Positions 6,834 through 16,618 of a DNA stretch of 32,328 bases are shown here, in pieces (within the stretch, counting starts at the first letter, position 1; every line of letters starts with the position of its first letter). The position numbers and the translations under genes were made by a program. The notes under the pieces were generated by a model. That model saw nothing but the letters and a program-made list of their open reading frames with translations. It was not told the origin of the DNA and did not search any database. The DNA is taken from the NCBI GenBank assembly GCA_020847395.1, contig JADLCD010000070.1:1-32328 (forward strand). The letters run 5' to 3'. This DNA comes from Chitinophagaceae bacterium (lineage in GTDB: Bacteria; Bacteroidota; Bacteroidia; Chitinophagales; Chitinophagaceae).

Positions 6834-9296
6834 ATGAAGCATCGTGCAAAACCTAAAATTTCACAATTTGAAGTAAATAAAAATATTTTATTGAAAGATA
6901 AGATAAGTGAAATAGAAAATCGTTCTTTAGAAGATTTCTTACCTGTCCAACCATCAAAAGAAGAAATTTTAGCAACGATGGCTGATGATGTGAAAGCGCT
7001 ATATGGCACTGAACCCAAAACAATTGGCGGTTTACCTGACTGTACTCAACCAGTTTGTAATCCAGATCCACGCATGACAATACAGGTAAATGTTGCAAAT
7101 AAAGAAACAAATGTAGCTGAAATTCCATGGCGTTTATCTAATTCATGGAAGGGGTACTTAATCATGTCACCGGGGGGTAAAGGTGGTAAAGTAGGAGAAT
7201 TACTGTATCAAATTGATCAATATTACAGTCATATGGGAATTGTAACAAAAGAACTGCCAGTTGGATTGGGAGCATATGAAATTCGCCATCCCACGGGCAT
7301 GGAAGACAGGATGAGAGATTTTCCACATAGAAATGGGGATGATTTAATACCGAATGCCCCTTTACATTACCATGGTCAAAAAAATCCCTTAACTAATCCT
7401 ACCGAGAATGTTCCAACAGATGGCTTTCAGGAGCAGGCTGTAAGATATGGTTGGCCTGGAACTATTACCCAAACTGTTGGTGACCTTATAGGTAAGAGTT
7501 CATTTAAAGATATAGTCTCAGGACAGGAATATGACATTCATGAACTCACATTAGATTCTAAATTTGTGAATGTAAAAAAACATGGGCATTCTCCTGACGG
7601 AGAAAATGTAATTGTTGACGCTATATGTGTGCGACCACCTAATGGAATGGAGTCACCACAAGTCCTTAATGCTTTACATAGGATAACTGAAGAAGCAAAA
7701 AACCTTAATTGTCATTATAGGTTTTTTTGTTACACGAAGGGAGATATTGGAATGGATAGAAACTTTGACGGGGCATTGATGACAGAGGAGAATTCAAGCA
7801 CTAAAGATCCCACGTGCCAGAACAAAAATATCAGTGTTAGCAAAACAGCCGCAGCCGTATGTTCCTCTTTTATCTGGACATGTACTCAGCTTGCAAACCA
7901 AAAAGCCACCGGAACATCAATGCCTCAAATTATATTAGATGGACGGCCAAAGTATAAGTATGACACTTCTTTGGTTGGATCAGAATTTTTCAAAAGAGAA
8001 ATATCTAACTGCCAAATTCCTCCACCAAATGAACATATTCCAATAGATGGCTTATACTTTTATAGTGAACCACTAAGAAAAAAATTGGCAGAATGGTTTT
8101 ATAATAAACTTCATGATGAAGTTGTCAAAGAAATTTTAGATGACACTAATATTGAAGCATGGCTAAAAGAACATACAACCCTTGCAGGAATAAATATTTA
8201 TAAAGTACTCAACACTTTTTCTTTAGGAACAGCTCAATTGATACTGGGTTTGTCTAACGAGGCCTTGGCTGAAGTTGTTAGATTATTTTCCGACTTGCCG
8301 AGTGATATCGCCAATCAAATTACAAATTCTTTTGCCAATGATGATTGTAGTGTAAATGCAAAAGACAGTGATGCCTGGACTAATCCCGGTATAGGCATGG
8401 CAATAAGCCCAGATGATGTAATCAATGGTTGGACATACCCAACAATACCTCGTTTTGAAACTGAGCAAAAATTAAATCCAAATTTACCTAACATACTTTT
8501 GGGTGTATATGGCTGGAATAAAAAAATAGATCCTTGCCCACCTATACCATTGCCAAATGTTCCAAAATTTATTTGGGAAATTTCTCTAGGAGAATGCACT
8601 ATTGGAGGAGGAGTTAAATACAGTAATAAACATTATACGGAAGCAAATAAAGGAGTACCCGGAGTAAGGGTATATATTGGTTGTAAGCTGATAACATCAG
8701 ACGAAAAAGGCCTGTTTAAGGAAATTAAAATTCCTTCAGGTACTTATTGGGTACGTGCAGTATATGATGATCCAGTTACAGGTTTATTATGGCAATCTGT
8801 ACCATTCGTAAAAGATTTTCCTCTTAATGAAAATACATCACTTGATATTGTTTTAGAACCTCCTGCTGAAATTAATCGTGAAATTATAATTAGAGCACAT
8901 TGGGATATTGTAAATGAGCATGTAATTGGGCAGTGGGAAGGCAGTTATGATGACAATCCGAAACCTCATTACTTGGGAGAGGGTTTAAAAAACCTAAATG
9001 CGCAAGACTCATTTCCTCTTCATCCAATAGATGACTGGGGAGATACACAAATGAATTATCAGCTCGATTTAAATCCGAAAGACTTAAAAGTAACAGTACA
9101 TTGTCAAACTAGAATGGAAAATCATGCGGATGATGAATGGGTAAGTTTTCAATTTGATGTTTCACCAAAAAAGATTAATAACGAATCACCTTTTTTATTT
9201 GAAATCACACTAACACGAGATGCAGGATTTTACCCAATAACAGGAAAACTAAAAATTTATATTGATAATAATATTTTAGCTGGAGGTTTACCTTGA
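6834..9296 (+). CDS. Permuted papain-fold cysteine hydrolase (NlpC/P60- or YiiX-like), putative effector
   Basis: This 820-residue protein has no signal peptide. Residues ~105-360 look like a circularly permuted NlpC/P60 fold: WKGYLIMSPG resembles the family's GDI-type start, YYSHMGIVT carries the candidate His133, and AVCSSFIWTC carries the candidate nucleophile Cys343. In permuted members (YiiX, LRAT-like) the His comes before the Cys, as here; the ~210-residue gap is longer than usual. Residues ~450-540 are helical and partly hydrophobic. Residues ~600-680 (GVPGVRVYIGCKLITSDEKG, then IPSGTYWVRAVYDD) fit a carboxypeptidase-regulatory-like beta sandwich; the last ~140 residues form another beta-rich domain with many Trp and Asp. 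Such folds cleave peptides, amides or acyl groups; the substrate here is unknown. First gene of a six-gene same-strand island around a TcA-like protein. Fold call moderate, function inferred. Confidence 0.7.
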   Translation: MKHRAKPKISQFEVNKNILLKDKISEIENRSLEDFLPVQPSKEEILATMADDVKALYGTEPKTIGGLPDCTQPVCNPDPRMTIQVNVANKETNVAEIPWRLSNSWKGYLIMSPGGKGGKVGELLYQIDQYYSHMGIVTKELPVGLGAYEIRHPTGMEDRMRDFPHRNGDDLIPNAPLHYHGQKNPLTNPTENVPTDGFQEQAVRYGWPGTITQTVGDLIGKSSFKDIVSGQEYDIHELTLDSKFVNVKKHGHSPDGENVIVDAICVRPPNGMESPQVLNALHRITEEAKNLNCHYRFFCYTKGDIGMDRNFDGALMTEENSSTKDPTCQNKNISVSKTAAAVCSSFIWTCTQLANQKATGTSMPQIILDGRPKYKYDTSLVGSEFFKREISNCQIPPPNEHIPIDGLYFYSEPLRKKLAEWFYNKLHDEVVKEILDDTNIEAWLKEHTTLAGINIYKVLNTFSLGTAQLILGLSNEALAEVVRLFSDLPSDIANQITNSFANDDCSVNAKDSDAWTNPGIGMAISPDDVINGWTYPTIPRFETEQKLNPNLPNILLGVYGWNKKIDPCPPIPLPNVPKFIWEISLGECTIGGGVKYSNKHYTEANKGVPGVRVYIGCKLITSDEKGLFKEIKIPSGTYWVRAVYDDPVTGLLWQSVPFVKDFPLNENTSLDIVLEPPAEINREIIIRAHWDIVNEHVIGQWEGSYDDNPKPHYLGEGLKNLNAQDSFPLHPIDDWGDTQMNYQLDLNPKDLKVTVHCQTRMENHADDEWVSFQFDVSPKKINNESPFLFEITLTRDAGFYPITGKLKIYIDNNILAGGLP

Positions 9297-9405
9297 TAGT
9301 AAAATTATACTATAAGAGGCTTTTTAGTCTCGGCTGTCGAAGAACTATTGCAAAACGAAAAGCTCAATAGCGCAGGAATGCAGATGTTATGTGCGTAGCG
9401 TTCCG

Positions 9406-9430
9406 TTTGTCCAGCCAGGGTTTTAGCATG
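9406..9430 (+). repeat. 25-bp repeat, partner at 6448-6472
   Basis: 24 of 25 bases are identical to 6448-6472. In this copy most of the AraC remnant that should follow has been lost or replaced by unrelated sequence. Confidence 0.75.
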
Positions 9431-9576
9431 TATTCTCTTCAAACCACCTCAGCGCTAAAAGAGTTTTACTATCACACTGTCAAACCTAATAGTATTATGT
9501 CTTCATGCTATGTTTATAAACTTAAAACACAGCCTTGTATTGCCTGGATTTATTAAAATGCTGAAGTGGTTCTAAT

Positions 9577-9618
9577 AAGGAGATATTTCTTTTTGAGGAA
9601 GAGCTTATTAATGGATAG
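9577..9618 (+). pseudogene. Last 13 codons of an AraC paralogue
   Basis: The frame reads KEIFLFEEELING followed by TAG. The equivalent tail at 6591-6632 reads KEIFLFEEEYVTG followed by TAG. Upstream frames here show no AraC similarity, so only the extreme 3' end survives, joined directly to the conserved leader block. Confidence 0.7.
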
Positions 9619-9632
9619 TGGGAAATTAAAAG

Positions 9633-9653
9633 TTGGCGTGTTTTTACTATTTT
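9633..9653 (+). promoter_or_regulatory. Conserved leader block, copy 3
   Basis: The 21 bases beginning TTGGCGTGTTTTTAC are identical to copies at 2786 and 6641. After 9653 the sequence departs from the others. The block begins 14 bp after the AraC remnant stop and 132 bp before the ATG at 9765. Confidence 0.5.
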
Positions 9654-9764
9654 ATTTTACTCTCTTATTTTATTTTTAGTTATTAGATAACTGCAAAGAG
9701 TTAAACTAATCGGCCAGTTTAGATAGTGATTTGATTTTAAGGGTTTGTAATAAAATTTTTAATA

Positions 9765-11828
9765 ATGAGATATCTACGTTTGATGACTTTTAATGTACAG
9801 TTGCTGCCTGTAATCCCGATCTTTGCCCCTTCTCCTGGCGATGAAGCCGAACTACGGGCTTCTGCGATTGTAGATACTTTTAAAAAATTACCTACCGACG
9901 AATTACCGGATGTGGTGACCTTCAACGAATGTTTTAATGAAGATGCACGCAAGATCATGATCAGAGGCATGTCGGAATTATATGCTCATTATATCGCAAA
10001 GTTTGATGATATTTTTCTCAAAGGTGATAGTGGTCTTGCGGTCTATAGCAAATACCCATTCTTAGAGTTGGCAGAAGCTGATGGCAAAAACTACCTGTTT
10101 TTTTCCTATCCTGATTCAGAAGATTTTGACAGTCTAGCAGGGAAAGGAGTGGCTGTAATTCGTATAGAAACACCTCTGGGCCCGTTAACCTTGGCTTTTA
10201 CACATACGCAGGCCTTTTATCATTCGGAAGATGAGTATCGTGATACGCGGGCAAAACAATTGGCAGATGTTGGTAAAACCATTGCCCAGGTTAACGGCAA
10301 TTTCCCGGTACTCCTTTGGTCAAAGACCATTTTTATGGGAGATTTAAACATTATTGGGAATCATCCACCTAACCCTACTGCCAACCCAAAGCCTGAATGG
10401 GATTTTACATTTGAAAATCCCGGTCAGATTTTGACAGATGCCTTCTGGGACGGCTGGCGGCATTTTAACCGGCCACCTGGTTTCGCGATTGAGCAAGATC
10501 CTGGTTTTACAAATAATAATTTAGAAGCAGGGAAGAACGGCAGTTTGCCTCGCGGACTTCTTTCACGTCTTGATTACATTTGTTTCTCAAAACTCCCAAC
10601 TGATCAGGTTTTCGTGGCGCAGCACCTGAGAACTCGTTTTCGTACGCTGAGTGATCACTGGTCACTTGAAGCAGATGTCCATTTACCCTCCCCGCATTGT
10701 AGCCCTTCTACTGCGTTTGATGCGACACTAGCACAAGTCTTGGTATCCCAACTCAAGGTTGTTCATCTGGAAATCCAGCGACCCGGCGCCTATCAGTGGA
10801 TTTTTGTTAAACAGCCTGGTACATACACAATTTTCAAACCAACAGGATTGGAGACGACTTTATATATGGCCAACGACCTCTCTACCCCATGGAATCCCTA
10901 TGAAAAAATAGAAGTTGCAGCATTGGGCATTGATCATTTACAATATGATGTTCAAGAATTTAGATCTCTTGATTTCATCGGTGAACAATATGTTTTACCT
11001 GGTCCTTTTTTTATCAGGGTACGAGCAGGCTCAGCAAACCCTGATGCTCAAGGTTCTTGTTTTGTTGGAATTTACGAGCATATCGGTCAAACACTTGAAA
11101 CGGCTATAGTGATACAACCATGGGCCATGCCACGAGACCCAAGATTGCCTTCCGGTCAACTTAATGGTACGAATGATGATTGCTGGTTCCGGGCAGAGAT
11201 CAGCCAGGCTTATAGTGGTGAAGAACACAACTCCCGGTTTTTTGTACAGAATAATACAGGTCATGAAGCGAAAATAAAAGTAATTAAAAGCGGCACGATT
11301 GTGCACGCTGCTTACAGCAATGCAAATCCTGAAACCATTATAGATTATACCACAACAGGGCCCGACACGGTTTTTATCCGATTAAACCGCTCAGCCCTGA
11401 ACGATACGAATTTCCGGGTGTTCTGGCAATCAGGTCTTACCTGGTTAAAAAGCATACCTAACATTCGGCCAATGGTGTTGCGCTGTGTTGATGAAACAGG
11501 ACCAGACTGGCTTGGTGCAGACGAGATCACCTTAACACTGTACGCCGATGATCATCGTCCGGAATTTTTTTCCATTTATTGGGGCGATGCGGACTCTGAT
11601 GAAATTCTCAAATTAGAAGGGCAAGTACAGGAAATAGCTTTTGTTCGCTATATCGAAATTTCCGTAAACGAATCAGATTTTATTCAATCTCCAAATGACT
11701 GGACACGGATTGCTGCCATGAATCCCACCGATGGGCTTACGAAGGAAATTGCCCAGTCGTTCGATGTACAAAGCGGCAGTTATCAGTTCGAGTGTACATT
11801 GAGTCGAACACAGCAAGGCAATATATAA
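9765..11828 (+). CDS. Leaderless sphingomyelinase/DNase I-fold phosphodiesterase
   Basis: Residues 1-~305 of this 687-residue protein are an endonuclease/exonuclease/phosphatase domain closest in layout to bacterial neutral sphingomyelinase. Catalytic positions are visible: Asn10 (LMTFNVQLLP), Glu55 (VTFNECF, metal ligand), His147 (AFTHTQAFY, compare THLQAQ in sphingomyelinase C), Asp193 and Asn195 (GDLNI), Asp270 (SRLDYICF) and His298 (SDHWSLE, general base). The family hydrolyses phosphodiesters in sphingomyelin, inositol phosphates or nucleic acid; a membrane-damaging role fits the neighbours but is inferred. Residues ~310-560 form beta-rich domains and ~565-687 contain LRCVDETGPDWLGADEI, an acidic conserved-looking motif. 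The catalytic domain begins at residue 4 with no signal peptide, unlike secreted sphingomyelinases. Second gene of the island, with its own leader block. Confidence 0.82.
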   Translation: MRYLRLMTFNVQLLPVIPIFAPSPGDEAELRASAIVDTFKKLPTDELPDVVTFNECFNEDARKIMIRGMSELYAHYIAKFDDIFLKGDSGLAVYSKYPFLELAEADGKNYLFFSYPDSEDFDSLAGKGVAVIRIETPLGPLTLAFTHTQAFYHSEDEYRDTRAKQLADVGKTIAQVNGNFPVLLWSKTIFMGDLNIIGNHPPNPTANPKPEWDFTFENPGQILTDAFWDGWRHFNRPPGFAIEQDPGFTNNNLEAGKNGSLPRGLLSRLDYICFSKLPTDQVFVAQHLRTRFRTLSDHWSLEADVHLPSPHCSPSTAFDATLAQVLVSQLKVVHLEIQRPGAYQWIFVKQPGTYTIFKPTGLETTLYMANDLSTPWNPYEKIEVAALGIDHLQYDVQEFRSLDFIGEQYVLPGPFFIRVRAGSANPDAQGSCFVGIYEHIGQTLETAIVIQPWAMPRDPRLPSGQLNGTNDDCWFRAEISQAYSGEEHNSRFFVQNNTGHEAKIKVIKSGTIVHAAYSNANPETIIDYTTTGPDTVFIRLNRSALNDTNFRVFWQSGLTWLKSIPNIRPMVLRCVDETGPDWLGADEITLTLYADDHRPEFFSIYWGDADSDEILKLEGQVQEIAFVRYIEISVNESDFIQSPNDWTRIAAMNPTDGLTKEIAQSFDVQSGSYQFECTLSRTQQGNI

Positions 11829-12099
11829 AGATATAGATAGGTCTGAATAGTTAATATGGTTGAGAGTTGATGTGCCTGAATATTGCAACTGAAATTATTC
11901 TTTCTTGCCGTTGCAGATGTCGTAGCATGTAACGATTTTAGTTCTTTGCTGATAATACAAACTAAAACACCAGAAGATTAAATACACTAAAAGGTGTACT
12001 GTTTCTGCATAATTAAAGTTCGACTTTATTATGAAATTTAAAAAAATAAGACGCGATGTTGAATTCGATAATGTATAATTAATCAATTTAAATGCAACT

Positions 12100-15000
12100 A
12101 TGAATACAGATATTCATTTCAAAGGATCTGTCCGCAGTTTTGATAAAGAATATGCTATTGCCGGTGTTACGGTAAAAGCATTTATAACTGGCGATTTTAA
12201 ATCAGCTTTCAGGCAAAAAGTAAACAGTCCGATTGAGATCGGCAAAGCAATCAGCGGAGCCGATGGTCGATTTGACCTCATCCCGTCTGAAGATCCTGTT
12301 ATACAGGAATATCTTTGTTTTCTGAATTGCTCCAACCAATGGTCAATACAACTGGCATACGTAGACGCAGATGATAAATCGCTTGGAGAATCAAAAACTT
12401 TTTCTATTACTGATGAAAATGTGATTGAATTCATTTTACCGGAAACAACCAAAGCTCCTTCCCGTGATCAATGGAAAAAATTAGGTAAGTTGATGAAAGA
12501 ACACAAAACTATCCGCCTTGATCATATCACTACGGAACTCGCGGGATTGTCCCCATCTGGTATTTTTCACGATTGGACGGTTAAGCAACGTCTCTCTGTT
12601 TTATACTATTTGGAGAATACATTCCTGGACCCTGACAAAATATTGGCTGGCGATAACAAGATCGTCAGGATGTCTCAATTACAGGATCCTACTACCAGAG
12701 ATGCACTTCGTGAAGAAATTGCATTGCAGGATTCGAATAAAATATTGCAGGCATTTGACGAAGCGGTGATGCGATCGAATCTTGCAGGTGGGCATCTTAA
12801 TGCTGCAGGTATATTTCTTAATCCGATTTCAATTGAGAAAGGTGATATCAGCAAAGGTGTCAATGAATTTGTTGGAAGGAAAATAGTCGGTTCGCTCGGC
12901 ATGGACACGCGTCCGGATTTTAATGATATTTTCCCCTGGTTCAAAAATCCGCTGGAACAATATCGCGATTATCTCGTGGATATATGGGTACAACGTGCCA
13001 TAAACCAAGTGTCCGGACAACCTTTAAATGCAGCCGGAGCGATTCAGCAATTAAATAACCGCTTTCATCAGAATTTTCAAATACATGATAGCAAAACAGT
13101 TCCCGCAAATTCCATTCTGATAAATATTGTAAAACAAATATTACTCGCGCCAACCGGTTCGGGTTTTGGCTTCGCAATTCCCATCGCATCTATCGAAGAT
13201 CAAAAAGCAAGATCAAACAGGGAATATCTGGATTATCTTATTGGATTGAGTGGTTTGTCTTTTTACGAAATGCAAAACCGTTACCGGATAAATTTAGCAT
13301 TGTCAGATCTTAATAATTCGAACCCCATCCAACAAAACATCGACACCATACAGCGTTTTTTTACGGATTCATTTCAAAGTGTAACGGATATTTCGTCAAT
13401 CATTCCAGTACTTACTGCAAACGGATTACCAATTATCAACGACTTCACCTATAGTAAAGCGAAACATGGACCATTTTTTTGGGAATACGAAGAGTGGCTC
13501 GAACGCGAAGAACCTTTTTATGGTGAGAATTATTTTGACATCAGAAAATTGTTCTTTTGCTATATCTCCGCTGAAGAAAAAAAATCATTGTTGACAAGAA
13601 CAAAGCCGCTTGATCAGATTACCAATTCGCGCCGCGACGATCATTCCTATGATCCGCCTGTAACGATTACCGGTACAAATTATTCGCAAGCACTAAAGGC
13701 TGGCGACCAATGGGCACGCAACATGCTTGACCTGCAAGACCGTTTTGCCGATGCCAACAAAGATTTTTTTGGAGGATTCTTTACGCAGGCGGAAGAAAAG
13801 TATAAAAATCTGATAAGTGTTGTCAGTGATTTGAAAGTACGACTCTCGAGATGGACCAGAACTGTATTTGATTTGTATGATCCCCAGGCAACCGCTAACG
13901 CGCAACGTAGTTTCGTAATCAGTGATCCCGATTCTTTGACAAAATTCGAAGAAGCCAATTATACCAGCTTTGAAGGATGGATAGATTGGGGTAGCAGCGG
14001 TGCCGGTTTCGCAAAAAGCTGGATTGAAAGCAAAGATGAAATAGAAAGACAGCCTTACCTGATCGATTTACTGCTCAATCGTGTCTTACCAACCTGTCTT
14101 GCAGAAACAAGACTAGCCGTCGGAAATTATTGTGGTGCAGTTCAGGGAGGACTTGCAGCCATTACTGAGTTTGATGTGTTTACCGGTCCAACGCCATTTG
14201 AACCCGGCGCAAAGATTACTCCAACAGAAACGATTTGGTGGCCGTCAGAAAAGGCTACGGGTTCGCTTCCATTTGCAACAAATAACGCGGTGGCGGACCA
14301 GGAAGCATTGCGTTCATCTCAAATCTATTTTCCTGCAAACGAAACAGAGCGCACTTATTTCCGCTTGAAGTTAGGAGATGCGTTACTTGAATGGGCGGAT
14401 ACATTGTACCGTACCGATCAACCAGAAAATAAGCAAAGAGCGCGTGAATTATATAAGGGCGTTTTATATCTCCACTGGGAAGATCCGGGCATTTCACCGC
14501 TATGGGACGAATCTGGATTTTTGCTGACGATCAGTCTGTTTGCGCCATCCCGAAACCCCCTATTAACGGTGCAGGTCACCCGAGCAAGGAATGGCTTCGA
14601 CCAGCTCAATGCGGGCCTGAATTATTATGGTTTTCCAGCCAATTATGTACCTCCGATACGTTATCGCGTTTTAAAAGAAGCATCGGAACACCTTGCTAAT
14701 TCTGCAAAAAGTATTCAAAACGACTATATTAACTACATGCAGAAATATGAGCAGGCGATCATCGACGAAATGACGGCAACGCTTATGGTGGAGAAAGCTT
14801 CTTATTCTATAAAGATTGCAGCAGAACAAGTGGAGATTGCAAATTTTAATGTTGGAGAGGCACAAAAACAAGTTGACAATGTAAAAGCACAAATAGCCGC
14901 AAAACAAAAAGAGATCGCAGATGCCGACGGCTTTTTTGAACAGGCCAAAACATTTTTCGGCGGAATGAAAGATGCTGCAGAAGGGCTCGGCAAAAGTTTT

Positions 15001-16560
15001 CTTGGTGAAATGGAAGCAGGTGGTGAAGCTGCAGCAGGTAGCGGATCGATGGATTGGGGTGCTATGTACAAAGTGATTTCATCAAAAGGCAGCACCAGTG
15101 CGGCCACTGCAGGACTAACCGGAGGCATGGCAATCATGGCAGGCTATGGAGCGTTTGCATATGCTGGTTATACCAGCATGCAAAGCATGGCCGATGCAGC
15201 TGCCAAAAGAAGTGGTGATTTAAAATCTTTGCAGGAAGTAGCGCTGCCAATGGCGCAAAAAGTGGTAGAACTTAAAAAAAGAGATGTCACTATCGCAAAA
15301 TTAAATAAACAAATTGCCGAAGCTGATTATCAGTTCGGCCGCAAGATGCTTGCGTTTTATGATTATCGCTTTTTGAGCAAAGCATTTTGGCAACAGCTTG
15401 CTTCTTTCTCAAATCGTTTGTTGAGACGCTATCTTGATCTCGGTGGACGAACCGCGTGGTTCGCCGAAAGAGCGCTTTCATTTGAAGCTGATAAAGAAAT
15501 CCGCATCGTGTCATTTGATTATTTTCCAACCTCACTGAGAGGTGTAACCGGAGCTGATCAGTTACAACTTCATTTGGCAGAAATGGAATCCGCACGCATT
15601 CAAAATTTGTCGCAGACAATTCCCGTCAAACAAACTTTTAGTTTGTCAAAAGATTTTCCAATTGCCTGGGGACAATTAAAGAAAAATGGAACTTGTGATT
15701 TCTCAACATCTGAACAGTTATTAAAATTGGTTTACCCGGGTGTATACGGATATCGTATTCGTTGTGTCAGCATTGGTATTACATATGTTGATGAAACCAT
15801 GCCGCATAAAGGAATGTTTTTGAATGACGGATATTCCGTAGTTTCTCAAAAAGATAATAGTTCACATCGGTTGTTACGTTACCCAGATGCATTGCCTTTA
15901 TCTGAGTTCAATATGAGAAATGATATGTTTGTTTACGAATTACCCGACGAAACACTGCTTCCGTTTGAAGGAAGTGGTATCGAAACAACCTGGCATTTAA
16001 ATCTTTCAAGATTGGGCAGCGCAACAAGTCTCGAGGGACTCACAGACGTGATTTTCACTTTTGATATGAGAGCAAGATATTCCGCTGTGTTGAAAAGTCA
16101 GCAAGACGCATTGCTACCTAGTACATGGAACAAAGCAGTATTGATTTCCGGTAAATCAATCAGTGCGACCGCTATTGCAAAATTTAAAAAGGACGGAGGA
16201 AAGCTAACGTTGAAATTCGAACCTGCCTTAGCTGCTGCGAATGCTATTGAAAAATCAAGGACAGTGAATTTGTTAGGTATAGTTTTGAGTGGGGCAGGCA
16301 ATGATCCTGTTATGGCCAGTTTGCGCGCAGAAACCGATAAGATCGCTGCAAACTTCGAATTCGAAAATGGTATCGCACTTTCGAATACAAGCGTAATGGC
16401 TGCCGCTAATGCCGGCGTTCCGCTTTCTTTAAATCCATTAACGGGGATCAACGCAAATCAGGCTTTTATTTTTGAAATGGATAAATCCGACAATGCAGGA
16501 ATCGATTTTTCGAAGATGGTGGATGTGCAATTATATATTGAGTATGAAGCGAAAATATAA
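12100..16560 (+). CDS. Short TcA-like Tc-toxin subunit (translocation channel and TcB-binding domain)
   Basis: The 1486-residue product has the C-terminal architecture of Tc toxin A subunits. Residues ~1-110 are a beta sandwich of carboxypeptidase-regulatory type (GVTVKAF, then ISGADGRFDLI). Residues ~111-860 are mainly helical and do not obviously match a known receptor-binding region. Residues ~867-952 and ~1034-1084 are long coiled coils flanking a Gly/Ala-rich hydrophobic hairpin (~1001-1032), as in the TcA pore tube. AWFAERALSFEAD (to ~1130) matches the TcA LAxxAExAxxFE motif. Residues ~1134-1486 match the TcB-binding domain: LQLHLAEMESARI, then KNGTCDF, YPGVYGYRI (Tyr1212) and LPFEGSGIETTWHL. 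Canonical TcA proteins are ~2400 residues and pentameric; this one is much shorter. No signal peptide, as in known TcA proteins. No TcB/TcC gene lies in the window. The next gene follows after 58 bp. Confidence 0.85.
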   Translation: MNTDIHFKGSVRSFDKEYAIAGVTVKAFITGDFKSAFRQKVNSPIEIGKAISGADGRFDLIPSEDPVIQEYLCFLNCSNQWSIQLAYVDADDKSLGESKTFSITDENVIEFILPETTKAPSRDQWKKLGKLMKEHKTIRLDHITTELAGLSPSGIFHDWTVKQRLSVLYYLENTFLDPDKILAGDNKIVRMSQLQDPTTRDALREEIALQDSNKILQAFDEAVMRSNLAGGHLNAAGIFLNPISIEKGDISKGVNEFVGRKIVGSLGMDTRPDFNDIFPWFKNPLEQYRDYLVDIWVQRAINQVSGQPLNAAGAIQQLNNRFHQNFQIHDSKTVPANSILINIVKQILLAPTGSGFGFAIPIASIEDQKARSNREYLDYLIGLSGLSFYEMQNRYRINLALSDLNNSNPIQQNIDTIQRFFTDSFQSVTDISSIIPVLTANGLPIINDFTYSKAKHGPFFWEYEEWLEREEPFYGENYFDIRKLFFCYISAEEKKSLLTRTKPLDQITNSRRDDHSYDPPVTITGTNYSQALKAGDQWARNMLDLQDRFADANKDFFGGFFTQAEEKYKNLISVVSDLKVRLSRWTRTVFDLYDPQATANAQRSFVISDPDSLTKFEEANYTSFEGWIDWGSSGAGFAKSWIESKDEIERQPYLIDLLLNRVLPTCLAETRLAVGNYCGAVQGGLAAITEFDVFTGPTPFEPGAKITPTETIWWPSEKATGSLPFATNNAVADQEALRSSQIYFPANETERTYFRLKLGDALLEWADTLYRTDQPENKQRARELYKGVLYLHWEDPGISPLWDESGFLLTISLFAPSRNPLLTVQVTRARNGFDQLNAGLNYYGFPANYVPPIRYRVLKEASEHLANSAKSIQNDYINYMQKYEQAIIDEMTATLMVEKASYSIKIAAEQVEIANFNVGEAQKQVDNVKAQIAAKQKEIADADGFFEQAKTFFGGMKDAAEGLGKSFLGEMEAGGEAAAGSGSMDWGAMYKVISSKGSTSAATAGLTGGMAIMAGYGAFAYAGYTSMQSMADAAAKRSGDLKSLQEVALPMAQKVVELKKRDVTIAKLNKQIAEADYQFGRKMLAFYDYRFLSKAFWQQLASFSNRLLRRYLDLGGRTAWFAERALSFEADKEIRIVSFDYFPTSLRGVTGADQLQLHLAEMESARIQNLSQTIPVKQTFSLSKDFPIAWGQLKKNGTCDFSTSEQLLKLVYPGVYGYRIRCVSIGITYVDETMPHKGMFLNDGYSVVSQKDNSSHRLLRYPDALPLSEFNMRNDMFVYELPDETLLPFEGSGIETTWHLNLSRLGSATSLEGLTDVIFTFDMRARYSAVLKSQQDALLPSTWNKAVLISGKSISATAIAKFKKDGGKLTLKFEPALAAANAIEKSRTVNLLGIVLSGAGNDPVMASLRAETDKIAANFEFENGIALSNTSVMAAANAGVPLSLNPLTGINANQAFIFEMDKSDNAGIDFSKMVDVQLYIEYEAKI

Positions 16561-16618
16561 ACGTCAACACATTTAGGTTAAAAAAATAAATCAATTATTA
16601 CAATATTAAAAAAAAGTT

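Larger units (their letters stand above)
9297..9764. other. Intergenic module before the phosphodiesterase gene
   Basis: No intact gene lies in these 468 bases. Just after the stop, ATAGTA and TACTAT form a small inverted repeat (about 9296-9313). At ~9329-9392 an open stretch reads VSAVEELLQNEKLNSAGMQM and then stops, perhaps a decayed coding piece. It then contains the 25-bp repeat (9406-9430), an AraC tail remnant (9577-9618) and leader block copy 3 (9633-9653). Confidence 0.6.
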
